The notes below the pieces were generated by a model. The model did no database searches. It saw only the letters and a program-made list of their open reading frames with translations, and had not been told where the DNA came from. DNA of 64,000 nucleotides from Nocardia acididurans (GTDB taxonomy: Bacteria; Actinomycetota; Actinomycetes; Mycobacteriales; Mycobacteriaceae), in the NCBI RefSeq assembly GCF_016741815.1, contig NZ_JAERRJ010000008.1:1-64000 (forward strand), given 5' to 3'. A program made the translations under genes and the position numbers. This document shows, in pieces, positions 33,253 to 42,800 of the stretch (the first letter of the stretch is position 1; the number at the start of each line of letters is the position of its first letter).

Positions 33253-34218
33253 ATGAGCACTGCGACGACCGAACCGAACGCCACCGGGACAGCCTACCGG
33301 CCCCTGCGGGAATCCGAACTGGCGCAGGCTGATTCGATATTCCGGCTCGCTTTCGGCACCTTCATCGGGCTGCCCGATCCCCTGCGGTTCGCCGAGACCG
33401 CCGACTGTGTGCGTACCCGCTGGGCGGCCGATCCGCAGGCGGCGTTCGCCGGGCTCGTGAACGGGCGCGTCGCGGGTTCGGTGTTCGCGACCAACTGGGG
33501 GAGTGTCGCGTTCCTGGGACCGCTGACCGTGCATCCGGACTATTGGGACCGAGGCTTGGGCTCCCTGCTGATGGAACCGGTGGTGGAGCGCTTCACCGCG
33601 TGGGGCGGCACGATGCAGGGGTTGTTCACGTTCGCGCAGAGCCCCAAGCACATCGAGCTCTACCGCAAGTTCGGCTTCTGGCCGCGACATCTCACCGCGA
33701 TCATGCGCAAACCGGTCCGGCGCGCGGATCCGACGCCGGGCTGGATGGCGTGTTCGGAGCTGTCCGGCGCCGAGGAACCGACCGTGCTGGCCATGTGCCG
33801 GGACCTGACCGACGGTGTATACGAGGGGTTGGACCTGTCGGCGGAGCTGACCCGGGCACACCTGCACGGCGAGACGGTGCTGCTCATGGACGGCTGGTCG
33901 GTCGTCGGGATGGCGGTCTGTCACCTCGGCGCGGGCACCGAGGCGGGCGAGGATGTCCTGCTGGTGAAGTTCGGCGCCGTGCGCCCCGGGCCGGGCGCCG
34001 GCGAGCGATTCGAACGGCTCCTCGACGCCTGCGAGGATCTGGCCGCCGAACGCGGACTCGGCATCGTGGAGGCCGGGACGAACCTCGCGCGCACCGAGGC
34101 CTACCGGCGGATGATCGCGCGCGGATTCCGCACCTGTCTGCAGGGTGTCGCGATGCACCGCCTCGATCACCGCGGCTACTCGCACCCCGAGTCCTACGTG
34201 ATCGACGACTGGCGCTGA
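33253..34218 (+). CDS. Tandem-domain GNAT acetyltransferase
   Basis: 321 residues, ATG at 33253. The first GNAT domain (residues about 15-150) contains FLGPLTVHPDYWDRGLGSLL, whose R/Q-x-x-G-x-G-like loop binds acetyl-CoA, then HIELYRKFGFWPR, the usual fourth motif. The second half (GETVLLMDGWSVVGMAVCHL; ERGLGIVEAGTNLARTEAYR) follows a GNAT pattern without a clear CoA loop, so it may be a regulatory copy. Likely acetylates a small amine or protein N-terminus; the target is unknown. Its last 25 bases overlap the end of the convergent LuxR gene. Confidence 0.83.
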   Translation: MSTATTEPNATGTAYRPLRESELAQADSIFRLAFGTFIGLPDPLRFAETADCVRTRWAADPQAAFAGLVNGRVAGSVFATNWGSVAFLGPLTVHPDYWDRGLGSLLMEPVVERFTAWGGTMQGLFTFAQSPKHIELYRKFGFWPRHLTAIMRKPVRRADPTPGWMACSELSGAEEPTVLAMCRDLTDGVYEGLDLSAELTRAHLHGETVLLMDGWSVVGMAVCHLGAGTEAGEDVLLVKFGAVRPGPGAGERFERLLDACEDLAAERGLGIVEAGTNLARTEAYRRMIARGFRTCLQGVAMHRLDHRGYSHPESYVIDDWR

Positions 34219-35283
34219 ACCAGACCGTGCTGGTAGGCGAAGGCCGTGGCGCCGGCCCGCGACGACACATCGATCTTGCTGAAGATATTGCTCAGATGCC
34301 GGGACACGGTCTTCTCGCTCAATGAAAGCTTTTGCGCGATAGCCGAATTGGTCATTCCGCTCGCGACGAGACCCAGCACCTCGACCTCCCGCGCGGATAA
34401 ACCCCCGGGCGCGGGCGCCGGAACACGACCGGCCGCGCCGAGCAGGGCGTCGACCGCCGAGACATCGGGAAGCGCGCCCAACCGGGCGAACATCGCACGA
34501 CAGGTATCCCATTCCAACCGCGCCGCGTCCTGATCGCCGATGGCGCCGCAGGCCTGGCCGATCAGCCGCCGTGTCCGGGCTGCTTCGTAGGGGATGTCCA
34601 GTGCGGTCCAAACCTGCAGTGCGGCACGCAATTCGGGTAGCGCCCCGGCGGGATCTCCCTCGGCCAGCCGCAGCGCCCCGGTGGCTCCCGCCGCGCCCGC
34701 GCGGATGACCGGACCCAGCTCGGCCAGGGCGGACAGTTCGGCCACCGCACTGCGGGCGAGCGCCGAATCGCCTGCCGTGGTCGCCAATTCTGCTTGGGCG
34801 GCAAGCAGTGTGGCCCGTGCGAGCCGATCGCTGGGCCGTTCGGCCAGGGCGCGGGCCAGCCCGGCCGCGGGCCAGCTCGAGCGACCCGTCGAGATTGCCC
34901 GCGAAGAAGTTTCCCTTCGCCTCGGCCATCAGCACATAGCCCAGCGCGAGGCATTCGGGCTCGGCGGCCAACAACCGCTGTGCTCGCGCCAGCCACCCCA
35001 TGGCGGCGGGCATCTCCCCCCGCAACGCCAGCACCATATGGATCCGGTACGCGCACAGCGCCGCCTCGCGCACCGCACCCGCACGCGCATACAGCGCGTA
35101 CAGTCCGCTCCGGATCTCGACGCTGCGCTCCGCATACCCGAGCAGGTGGGCGCACTCCGCCAGCACCTCCGAATCGGCCGACTCGAGGACCGCCGAAGCC
35201 GCAGCGCGGCTCAGCGCCGCGTAGGCCTCGTCCCACCTGTCCCGCTCGAAGGCATCGCGACCGGATTCGACATCCTCACCCAC
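34194..35283 (-). pseudogene. TPR/LuxR-type transcriptional regulator, split by a single-base insertion
   Basis: An N-terminal helical (TPR-like) module, ending in a C-terminal LuxR helix-turn-helix. From the GTG at 35283 the frame gives DRWDEAYAALSRAAAS, RSGLYALYARAGAVREAALC and AEAKGNFFAGNLDGSLEL. It then runs out of frame at the GGG at 34869-34871 (plus strand). Deleting one base there joins ELAAAGLARALAERPSDRLA and the frame that carries the rest, including LSAREVEVLGLVASGMTNSA and LSLSEKTVSRHLSNIFSKID, the recognition region. The corrected protein is 362 residues. As read, the product ends without a DNA-binding domain, although an internal ATG at 34787 could give a C-terminal piece. Adjacent genes offer no target. 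The start could be the ATG at 35334. Confidence 0.83.
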
Positions 35284-35382
35284 CCCCAGATCTTCCCACC
35301 CCGCCCGACCCCGGCACAGGCTAATCGAGGTCATCCACTACTTCGGCGGATTACGGCAGAAAGACATTCACTACTGATTCCG

Positions 35383-35499
35383 CTACTTACGATTCCGGTA
35401 TTCGGCGATTTCGCGCGCGCGGAAATCCATATTGTTGCGGTCGTGGAAGAACGCGAAAACTCCCGCCGTGGCAATGCCCGCGAGGATGAGCGTTGTCAT
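35383..35499 (-). CDS. Small membrane protein, 38 residues
   Basis: A tiny gene from the ATG at 35499, preceded by AGGGCGG, to the TAG at 35383. It encodes TTLILAGIATAGVFAFF, one membrane helix, then a charged tail HDRNNMDFRAREIAEYRNRK. The pattern of a short helix with an amphipathic cytoplasmic tail is typical of small actinobacterial membrane proteins that attach to larger complexes. The good ribosome site and coherent hydrophobic/charged split argue for a real gene. Nothing shows its role. Alternative: chance open frame. Confidence 0.5.
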   Translation of the reverse strand: MTTLILAGIATAGVFAFFHDRNNMDFRAREIAEYRNRK

Positions 35500-35744
35500 G
35501 GTGCCGCCCTTCGTCGTTCGAAAGATCAGTTGGTCCGATCGTAAGCGTAGGATTCACGACTGCCGATCGGCAACGCGATGGGATCCACGGCACACCGGTC
35601 GTGAACTGCTCACACCGACCGTTGAATGTGATCTGCGCCGCTGAGAATTCGGTTCGAGTCGGCGTGAATTCCTGGAGTACGCGCTGACACCCGGGATTTC
35701 GTCGGCCCTGATTCCGGGTGGTGGCTGAATTGTCTGTGCGGCTG

Positions 35745-35768
35745 CCGGATGTGCGCTCGCACATCCGG
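35745..35768 (-). terminator. Hairpin terminator after methyltransferase gene
   Basis: CCGGATGTGCG and CGCACATCCGG form a perfect stem of 10-11 bp with a 2-4 base loop, 14 bases past the methyltransferase stop codon. Confidence 0.7.
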
Positions 35769-35781
35769 TTCCGGGCCGCGA

Positions 35782-36522
35782 TCAGCGGATGGCGACGACC
35801 ACCGCGTCGGTGACGGACCGCCAGGCCACGCCGACCTCGGCGAATCCGGCCTCGCGCAGCCGGGCCAGATGCCAGTCCAGCGGCTGCGGCACGCCGGGCT
35901 CCCGATTGTCGAAAATTGAACGGCTGGCGGCGAATTCGGCAGTGAGTGCCGAATCCGCGCCGACCTCGACCCACCATTCGTCCCAGTCCCGCGCGCCCGC
36001 GGCGCGTGCGTGCTCCTGGTGGGCGCGCTGAATACTCTCGTCGAGCGCGTTGAGCATCGGTGTTTCCGGATCGGGCATATGGTCGGCGTTGATGAATACG
36101 CCACCCGGGCGGAGCAGGGGCAGCAGATCGGTGAAGACCTGGGCCAACGGTGCTGGTTGCAGCCAGTGCATGGCGGTTGCGGTCAGCACGGCGTCGAACG
36201 GTTCGGCACCCAGTCCGGCTGCCCAGCCCGGCTCTTCCAGATCGGCGGTGACGAATTCGATGCGCTGATCACCGTCGAACGATCCGCGCGCCATCGCGAG
36301 CAGCGTCGGATCCCGATCGACCGCCACGGAGGTGGCCTCCGGCAGCCGGGCGAACAGCCTCCGGCTGATCGTGCCTGTCCCGCACGCCAGATCCAGGACC
36401 CGCGGCGACTTGCCCCCGCTGGCCTCGACCAGTTCGAGCATCACCCGGAACCGCTCCTCGCGATCCGGCATATACAGTTCCTGCTGCCGATCCCAACTCT
36501 GTTGCCAGGCTTCCCAGTTCAC
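35782..36522 (-). CDS. Class I SAM-dependent methyltransferase
   Basis: 246 residues from the GTG at 36522, with AGGAGG immediately upstream (AGGAGG-ATGC-GTG). The SAM motif VLDLACGTGTISRRLFARLP is followed by SVAVDRDPTLL and FDAVLTATAMHWLQPAPLAQ, the Methyltransf_25/31 pattern with an additional Trp-rich N-terminus (NWEAWQQSWDRQQELY). It resembles methyltransferases of small amphipathic metabolites, often in trans-aconitate or biotin-like subfamilies. The substrate cannot be read from the sequence. It has its own promoter and a clear terminator, so it is monocistronic. Confidence 0.85.
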   Translation of the reverse strand: MNWEAWQQSWDRQQELYMPDREERFRVMLELVEASGGKSPRVLDLACGTGTISRRLFARLPEATSVAVDRDPTLLAMARGSFDGDQRIEFVTADLEEPGWAAGLGAEPFDAVLTATAMHWLQPAPLAQVFTDLLPLLRPGGVFINADHMPDPETPMLNALDESIQRAHQEHARAAGARDWDEWWVEVGADSALTAEFAASRSIFDNREPGVPQPLDWHLARLREAGFAEVGVAWRSVTDAVVVAIR

Positions 36523-36669
36523 GCATCCTCCTGCTCCGATTCGATCCTCCGGCGTGCAGACTAACCCGCTCGAGACCACCTACCGGGATCGCGACACCCG
36601 GAGGGCGCTCACCCACGCAGTTGTGGATATTCGGGACTAGTGGGATGAATCTTCCGCGAATGAGGATCT

Positions 36670-37077
36670 ATGATGCTCGCTGTGACGAACCTGCGGATCA
36701 GTGAAGCGGCCGCGCTGCTCGGGGTCAGTGATGACACCGTGCGGCGCTGGATCGATCAGGGGCGGCTGAGCGAGGTTCGGCTCGACAGCGGCCGCAAGGG
36801 CGTGCGCGGTATCGACCTGGCCGAGCTGCTGCGGACCACCAGCGAGTCGCAGGAGCCGGGATTGACGCCGGCGTCGGCGCGCAATCGGATGCGCGGGATC
36901 GTGACCCGTATCGTCAAGGACACGGTGATGGCGCAGGTCGAGATGCAGGCCGGGCCGTTCCGGCTGGTGTCGCTGATCAGCCGGGAATCGGTGGACGAAC
37001 TCGGACTCGAGGTCGGCAGTATCGCCGTCGCCTCGGTGAAGTCGACCCATGTCGTGGTCGAAGTACCAGAAAGTTGA
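36670..37077 (+). CDS. HTH-TOBE molybdate-responsive regulator or Mo-binding protein
   Basis: 135 residues from the ATG at 36670 (AGGATCT before it). Residues 5-55 form an excisionase/MerR-like helix-turn-helix (ISEAAALLGVSDDTVRRWID). Residues 70-133 form a TOBE domain (RNRMRGIVTRIVKDTVMAQV, then LVSLISRESVDELG), which binds molybdate or tungstate. Its stop shares one base with the start of modA, so it is the first gene of modABC. It probably represses the operon when molybdate is plentiful, replacing ModE, which is usually absent from actinobacteria. This combined HTH-TOBE layout is a known actinobacterial form. Confidence 0.88.
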   Translation: MMLAVTNLRISEAAALLGVSDDTVRRWIDQGRLSEVRLDSGRKGVRGIDLAELLRTTSESQEPGLTPASARNRMRGIVTRIVKDTVMAQVEMQAGPFRLVSLISRESVDELGLEVGSIAVASVKSTHVVVEVPES

Positions 37078-37868
37078 TGAGGATGAAGATGTTCCGTCGT
37101 CTCGGCGCGGTCGCGGCCGTGCTCGCCGCCACCGCCGGTCTGGCCGGCTGTGGCTCCGACGACACGAGCGCCGAGCACGGGTCCGATCATGTCGGCGGCA
37201 CGGTCACCGTGTTCGCGGCGGCGTCGCTGACCGAGACGTTCACCAAGCTCGGCAAGGATTTCGAGGCCGCGCATCCGGGCGTGAAGGTGGTCTACAGCTT
37301 CGGCGCGAGCTCCGCACTGGCCGAGCAGATCAAGCAGGGCGCGCCCGCCGACGTGTTCGCCTCGGCGGCGCCTGCCAATATGCAGCAGGTGATAGACGCG
37401 GGTGAGGTGACCGGCGAGCCGGTGACGTTCGTGAACAACCGGCTGGAGATCGCGGTGCCCAAGGGCAATCCGGGCAAGATCACCGGCCTGGCCGACTTCG
37501 GCCGGGCCGAACCGAAACTGGCACTGTGTGCCGAGCAGGTGCCCTGCGGCGCGGCGGCCAAGAAGGTGTTCGAGACCGCAGGCATCACCCCGCAGCCCGA
37601 CACCCGCGAGCAGGATGTGAAGGCCGTGCTCACCAAGGTGACCCTCGGTGAGGTCGATGCCGCGCTGGTATACCGCACCGACGTGAAAGCCGCGGGCGAC
37701 AAGGTCGAGGGCATCGATTTCCCGGAGTCCACCAAGGCCGTCAACACCTACCCGATCGCGCCGCTGGCCAAGGCCCCGAACGCGGCCGCCGCCACGGCGT
37801 TCGTCGACTTCATCAAGTCCGATCAGGCCAAGAAGGTGTTCGCCGACGCCGGATTCGAAACCCCGTGA
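37077..37868 (+). CDS. modA: Molybdate ABC transporter, substrate-binding lipoprotein
   Basis: 263 residues from the ATG at 37077, just after the regulator stop. The signal peptide ends in a lipobox with Cys25 (AGLAGCGSD). The mature protein has the ModA motif VFAAASLTETFTKLG, followed by SFGASSALAEQIKQGAPADV, which surrounds the oxyanion, and later CAEQVPCGAAAKKV and DAALVYRTDV. It binds molybdate or tungstate outside the membrane and delivers it to ModB. Its presence fits the need of the molybdoenzyme at 14.7 kb. Start chosen for the coupling overlap; TTG at 37074 is less likely. Confidence 0.94.
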   Translation: MRMKMFRRLGAVAAVLAATAGLAGCGSDDTSAEHGSDHVGGTVTVFAAASLTETFTKLGKDFEAAHPGVKVVYSFGASSALAEQIKQGAPADVFASAAPANMQQVIDAGEVTGEPVTFVNNRLEIAVPKGNPGKITGLADFGRAEPKLALCAEQVPCGAAAKKVFETAGITPQPDTREQDVKAVLTKVTLGEVDAALVYRTDVKAAGDKVEGIDFPESTKAVNTYPIAPLAKAPNAAAATAFVDFIKSDQAKKVFADAGFETP

Positions 37869-37899
37869 GTCCGTCGGTGACTCACCCCGAGGCCACTCG

Positions 37900-38715
37900 G
37901 TGACCCGAGCCTCGGTGCGGCGGCGGGCAGCACGCGGACGACGACCCCTCGTCCTGGTGCTGCCCGCCGTCTGCGCGCTGGCCTTCCTGATCGTTCCGCT
38001 GATCGGGCTGCTGGTGCGGGCACCGTGGCCGACACTGGGGGAGCGGCTCTTCAGCGCCGAAGTAGGTCAGGCCCTGCGGCTTTCGCTGTTCTGCGCGAGC
38101 ACGGCCACGATCATCTGCCTGCTGCTGGGCATTCCGCTGGCGTGGCTGCTGGCGCGCGCGAATGTGCCTGGGCGCGGGCTGATCCGCGCGCTGGTGACGG
38201 TGCCGCTGGTGTTGCCGCCGGTGGTCGGCGGCGTGGCGCTGCTGCTGGTCTTCGGGCGGCGCGGGCTGCTCGGGCACTACCTCTACGACTGGTTCGGGGT
38301 GTCACTGCCGTTCACCACCACCGGTGTCATCCTCGCGGAAGCCTTTGTGGCCATGCCGTTTCTGGTGATCTCGGTGGAGGGTGCGCTGCGCGCGGCCGAC
38401 ACCCGCTTCGAGGAGGCGGCGGCCACCCTCGGCGCGTCCGCCTGGTACACCTTCCGCCGCGTCACCCTGCCCTCGGTGCTGCCCGGCGTGATCGCCGGAG
38501 CGGTGTTGTGCTGGGCGCGAGCATTGGGCGAATTCGGTGCCACCATCACCTTCGCGGGCAACTTCCCCGGCAAGACCACGACCATGCCGCTGGCGGTCTA
38601 CCTCGCCCTGGAAACCGATCCGGATGCCGCGATCGTCCTCAGCCTGGTCCTGCTGACGGTATCGGTGGGTGTACTGGTTGCCCTGCGGGAACGCTGGATT
38701 CGAGGCGCGGTATGA
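37900..38715 (+). CDS. modB: Molybdate ABC transporter, permease
   Basis: 271 residues from the GTG at 37900. Five or six membrane helices: LVLVLPAVCALAFLIVPLIG, ALRLSLFCASTATIICLLLG, LVTVPLVLPPVVGGVALLLV and later ones. The conserved EAA loop that contacts ModC is visible as RFEEAAATLGASAWYTFRRV, and RALGEFGATITFAGN is the ModB signature. It forms a homodimeric channel for oxyanion import. The stop overlaps the modC ATG as ATGA, so the ratio of permease and ATPase is translationally linked. Confidence 0.95.
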   Translation: MTRASVRRRAARGRRPLVLVLPAVCALAFLIVPLIGLLVRAPWPTLGERLFSAEVGQALRLSLFCASTATIICLLLGIPLAWLLARANVPGRGLIRALVTVPLVLPPVVGGVALLLVFGRRGLLGHYLYDWFGVSLPFTTTGVILAEAFVAMPFLVISVEGALRAADTRFEEAAATLGASAWYTFRRVTLPSVLPGVIAGAVLCWARALGEFGATITFAGNFPGKTTTMPLAVYLALETDPDAAIVLSLVLLTVSVGVLVALRERWIRGAV

Positions 38716-39761
38716 CCCTGCACGCAGACCTGCGCGTCGAGCGCGGAAAGTTCCGCCTCGCTGTCGACATGACCGTCGAACCCGGTGAAGTCGTCGCCCT
38801 GCTCGGACCCAACGGGGCCGGAAAGTCCACCGCCCTGCGCGCACTGGCCGGACTGCTCCCGCTCACCGACGGCCGGATCGCGGTCGCCGATCGGATCTGG
38901 GACGCGCCACCCGATGTCTTCCTGCCCGCCGAACGCCGCGAGGTCGGCGTCGTCTTCCAGGATTACCTACTGTTCCACCATCTTTCGGCCCTGGAGAACG
39001 TGGCCTTCGGCCTGCGCGCCCGCGGCGTCCGCCGCGCCGAGGCCCGCTCGCGCGCCGCAACCTGGCTCGACCGCGTCGGCCTGGCCGACCACGCCCGCAG
39101 CACGCCCCGCGCCCTCTCCGGCGGCCAAGCCCAGCGCGTGGCCCTGGCGCGCGCCCTGGCCACCGATCCCCAACTCCTACTGCTCGACGAACCCCTCGCG
39201 GCCCTGGACGCCAGCACCCGCCTGCAGGTACGCGCCGACCTGGCCCACCACCTGCGCGATTACACCGGCCACACCGTCCTGGTCACCCACGACCCCCTCG
39301 ACGCCATGGTGCTCGCCGACCGCCTGATCATCCTCGAGAACGGCGCCGTCGTCCAACAGGGCGCTCCCACCGAGATCGCCCGCCGCCCCCGCTCCGACTA
39401 TGTGGCGAACCTGGTCGGCCTCAACCTCTTTCGAGGCACAGCCGAGGACGGCCTGGTCACCGTCGACAGCGGCGGCACCCTCACCGTCGCCGATCGAACC
39501 TCGGGGCAGGTGTTCCTCGCCTTCCCGCCCACAGCGGTCAGCCTGCACCTCGACCAACCCTCGGGCAGCCCCCGCAACACCTGGCCGGTCACCGTGGCGG
39601 GCGTGGAACAACACGCCAACACCACCCGGGTCCGTCTCGACGGCTCGCCCGCCGTCCTGGCCGACATCACCCCGGCAGCCGTCGCGGAGCTTCGCCTGCA
39701 CCCGGGTATGCGCCTGTGGGCCGCGGTGAAAGCGACCGAGATCCACAGCTATCCGGCCTGA
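38712..39761 (+). CDS. modC: Molybdate ABC transporter, ATP-binding protein
   Basis: 349 residues, ATG at 38712. Walker A is GPNGAGKST, the Q-loop VVFQDYLLFHHLS, the signature LSGGQAQRVALARALA, Walker B LLLLDEPLAALD and the switch histidine in VLVTHDPLDAMV. The last 65 residues form a TOBE domain (VTVAGVEQHANTTRVRLDGS) that in ModC can sense molybdate and inhibit transport in trans. It powers ModB. Followed at once by a leftover piece of an unrelated gene, so transcription probably ends in the 39.77-39.88 kb hairpin. Confidence 0.95.
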   Translation: MTLHADLRVERGKFRLAVDMTVEPGEVVALLGPNGAGKSTALRALAGLLPLTDGRIAVADRIWDAPPDVFLPAERREVGVVFQDYLLFHHLSALENVAFGLRARGVRRAEARSRAATWLDRVGLADHARSTPRALSGGQAQRVALARALATDPQLLLLDEPLAALDASTRLQVRADLAHHLRDYTGHTVLVTHDPLDAMVLADRLIILENGAVVQQGAPTEIARRPRSDYVANLVGLNLFRGTAEDGLVTVDSGGTLTVADRTSGQVFLAFPPTAVSLHLDQPSGSPRNTWPVTVAGVEQHANTTRVRLDGSPAVLADITPAAVAELRLHPGMRLWAAVKATEIHSYPA

Positions 39762-39872
39762 GCGACCAGCACTGTCAGTGCGCTCCGGGTCGACGGACTG
39801 CCGCGCAACCCGGGCGGGAAGGTCCTGAAGTTCCAGCTGCGCGACGATCCCTTCGAACCCGTCTCGCGCTGA
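39762..39872 (+). pseudogene. Remnant of an AMP-forming acyl-CoA synthetase (extreme C-terminus)
   Basis: Immediately after modC, a 36-codon stretch reads VDGLPRNPGGKVLKFQLRDD and ends FEPVSR-stop. That is the A10 motif of acyl/aryl-CoA ligases (L-P-R-N-x-x-G-K-V-L-K), with the lysine that completes catalysis. Nothing of the rest of the ligase (AMP-binding motif, A8 loop) is upstream, where modC lies. It is therefore the tail of a gene lost by deletion or rearrangement, and it joins modC seamlessly. The motif is short but highly specific. A 12-base inverted repeat brackets it. Confidence 0.7.
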
Positions 39873-39880
39873 CAGTGCTG
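39767..39880. repeat. 12-bp perfect inverted repeats bracketing the ligase remnant
   Basis: CAGCACTGTCAG at 39767-39778 and its reverse complement CTGACAGTGCTG at 39869-39880 are 90 bases apart. They flank the acyl-CoA ligase tail and lie between the convergent modC and WGR genes. They could form a long-range stem that stops transcription or be end repeats of a small lost element. No target-site duplication is evident. Confidence 0.55.
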
Positions 39881-39889
39881 TCGAGGGAT

Positions 39890-42800
39890 TCAGTGCGTGA
39901 TCTCGCGGTAGCCGCTCTTCTGTTTGGCGGCAATGGTTTTCGCCGCGTAGGCGGCGGCCTTGGCCGGATCGCCGTGTCGTTTGGTGCTGACGGTACCCGC
40001 AGTGCCGGCTTTGCCGTGCCGGGTGGCGACCGTGTCGAGGGTCGGGTCGGTGCAGATCTCCCAGAACTTGGTGCCGGAGCTTCCGGGTGCCTCGAAGTAG
40101 CGGCTGGTGAGTTCGGGGCCGCGCCGCTGGCCGCCGAACAGCATCGTGATCTCGGGGGCGGACTGTTCGAGATGGCGGGCGAAGCCGCTCAGGAAGGATG
40201 TCGCGAGGATCCAGGACAGGGACTTCTCCCACCAGGCGTCCATGGGCTGCTGGTCCATGTGGGCGAAGACCCTGTCATCGGAACTCGGTGCGACGGCGGA
40301 GAATACGGTGTCGAGGGTGCCGTCGAGGTCCAGCACCAGGGCGCTCAGCGACGAGAGCACCGGCTCCCACGGCGCCGCGTGCGCACCGCCCAGCGCGGCC
40401 ACATACCGTGCGCCCAGCTGCTGCATCCGTGCTCTGTTGCGGCGGACTTCAGCGGGTGCGAGCAGTCGCATACCGGTGTCCCCGCAGCGCCACTCGGCGT
40501 GGCCGACATGCTGCCAGAGGGTACGCAGGCGGGCGGGTAGTGGCGCGCCGAGCTCGGCTTCGAGGGCGGCGATGTCCTCCGGCGCCGCGGGTGCGCCGAC
40601 CTCCACGCGGAGGTCGTGCAGGCCGGGGGAGTGGGTGGTGAATCCGTGCTCGGCAAGGTATGTCGCGATCTCCGCGAGGGCGTTGACGTGCCAGGCGGCG
40701 TCCTGGCGGTCGTCGCGGATCCGGGCGCGAATCCATTCGGCGACAGTCAGTTCCGCGCGCACCCGGTAGCCGTGCCAGGTCACCCACTCCAGGCAGGACA
40801 GGCCCGCACCGGCGCGGTACAGGTCCAGTTCCCGGCGTTCGTGTGCCACAGCGTCTTCGGGGACCACCGCGAACCGCAATCGGTCGAAGGCCATGAGCCG
40901 CTCGGAGTCGATGTCGGGCAGCTGGAAGGTGCGCATGATCGCCGCCCGGCCCGGGAGATACCACGGATCGGATTCGGTGTGCTTGGCCGCCAGGCCGGTG
41001 GCTTTCATTCGGGCGAAGGCGTTCTCGGCGGTGGACGGGTCCGCGAAGACGAGTCCGACGGTGTCGATGCGGCCGTTGTTCGTACCCCACCGGTACACGA
41101 CGCGGTCGAGATAGCGCACCAGCTCGAGGAATTCGTTGCCCGCCGCGGTCCACAGCAGCGCGCGCTCGGATTGTTCGTTCACCGCGTCGAGGAACTCCCG
41201 CATCTCGTAGTAGCCGATCACGCTGGGGCGGAAGGGGTTGTCGCGGAGACCGAATCCATCGAAGGTGTGGAACCCGCCGTCCGGGTCGAGGTACCACACT
41301 TCGCCGGTGCTGCGATCGGTGAGCAGGCGTCGCCGAACCGGGGCACCGGCCAACGTGGCGAGGTCGGCATCGCCGATGCGGGTCAGTGCCCGGCCGGTCG
41401 CGCGCGCCTGCGCGGAGGTGCCGAGCAGCGCGTCGCGGGCCGAATCAGCCTCTCCTGACAGCGCGTCGGCCAACCGGGTGCGCGGGTCGCCGGTGTCGAG
41501 TGGATCGGCCCACGACCGGCCGCGCGAGAGCATATCGGGTTCGGCGGCATCGGCGGCGATCACCGCCCTGCTCGCGTAGGCGGTACGGACCAGGTCGAAG
41601 TCGCCGGTCTCGAGCGCCGCGACGATGCCGGTCGAGAGGGCGTACTTGAACACTCGCCGCACCGTGGCGTCCGTGGGAATGGGCCAGGCGCTGATCTCAC
41701 GCAGCAGTTCGACCCTGGGCGCGGTGGACTTCACGTGGTCGGTGAGCGCATTGGCATAGTGGGCTGCCGCGCGGGCGTCACGCTGGGCGCGCAAGCGCCG
41801 CATGATCTCCTGGTGCACCTGCGGCGAGAAGATCTCTCCCAGCGCGTTTCCCATGCGCCAGATGCTGCGCCGTTCGGCGAACACCCGCTCGATCAGTGCG
41901 GCGCGCGAGGTCTCGGAATCGCACTGCCGGACAGCGGAATAGAGATTGGCGACCACCTCCCCGAGCTGGTCGTCCTCGGTGCGGCCGTGGCTGAGGACCG
42001 GACTGTGGGTGGGATCCGACTCGGCGTAGCGGCGTCCGTAGTCGTCGAGCGCGGCGATGAGGTAGTCCTGTGCGCCCGGATGCCGGAACCGGTAGAGCTG
42101 GTGTCCGGCCGCATTGCGTGCGGCGATTCCGGGGTGCGTCGCGACGGTGTCGATCAGCGCGGCCGCCGCGCGCACGGCCTGCTCCGCGGACACGCGCGGC
42201 AGCACGCAGTGCTCGGTGTTCGGATTCAACAGCTGCTCGCACAGGGCCTCGACGGTGCTGGCCGGGGCAGGCAGCGCTGCCAGCCGCAACAGCTCGTCGA
42301 ACACTGCGGGTTCGTGCGCCACCGGTGCCAGGGCGAGACAGGCCGCCTTCTTCAGCTTGTCGTTGGCCATCTCGCCGAGGATGTCGGCGGCATCCGGCTC
42401 CGGAGTGTGCTCGAGCAACCGGATGAGCACGGGGACAACGGGATCGGCCACCGTGTCCACGCGGAGGCCCTCGACGGTGCGGGCCCGGTCCTGCGCGGGC
42501 AGCTGCCGCAATCCGGTGGCGGCCAGGTCGGCGCGATCGGGATGGGTCCCGGCGAGGATCACGTGCAGAGCCCATGCGATCGCCTCGGCGGGCGACCGAT
42601 CGATATCCGCGCGTAGCAGAATGCGTTGCGCGACAACCTCTCCGAGGTCGGTACCGTCGAGCTCGGTCAGGACGGCGGTGGGCGCGCTGTCGGCGGCGCG
42701 CAGCCGCTCCAGGTAGGCCGACGACGCTTCGGCGGTGATCCAGCGGCGATCGAGCTCGGTGCGAGTCAGCACCGGCTCGGTGCCGCACAATTCGTGAGCC

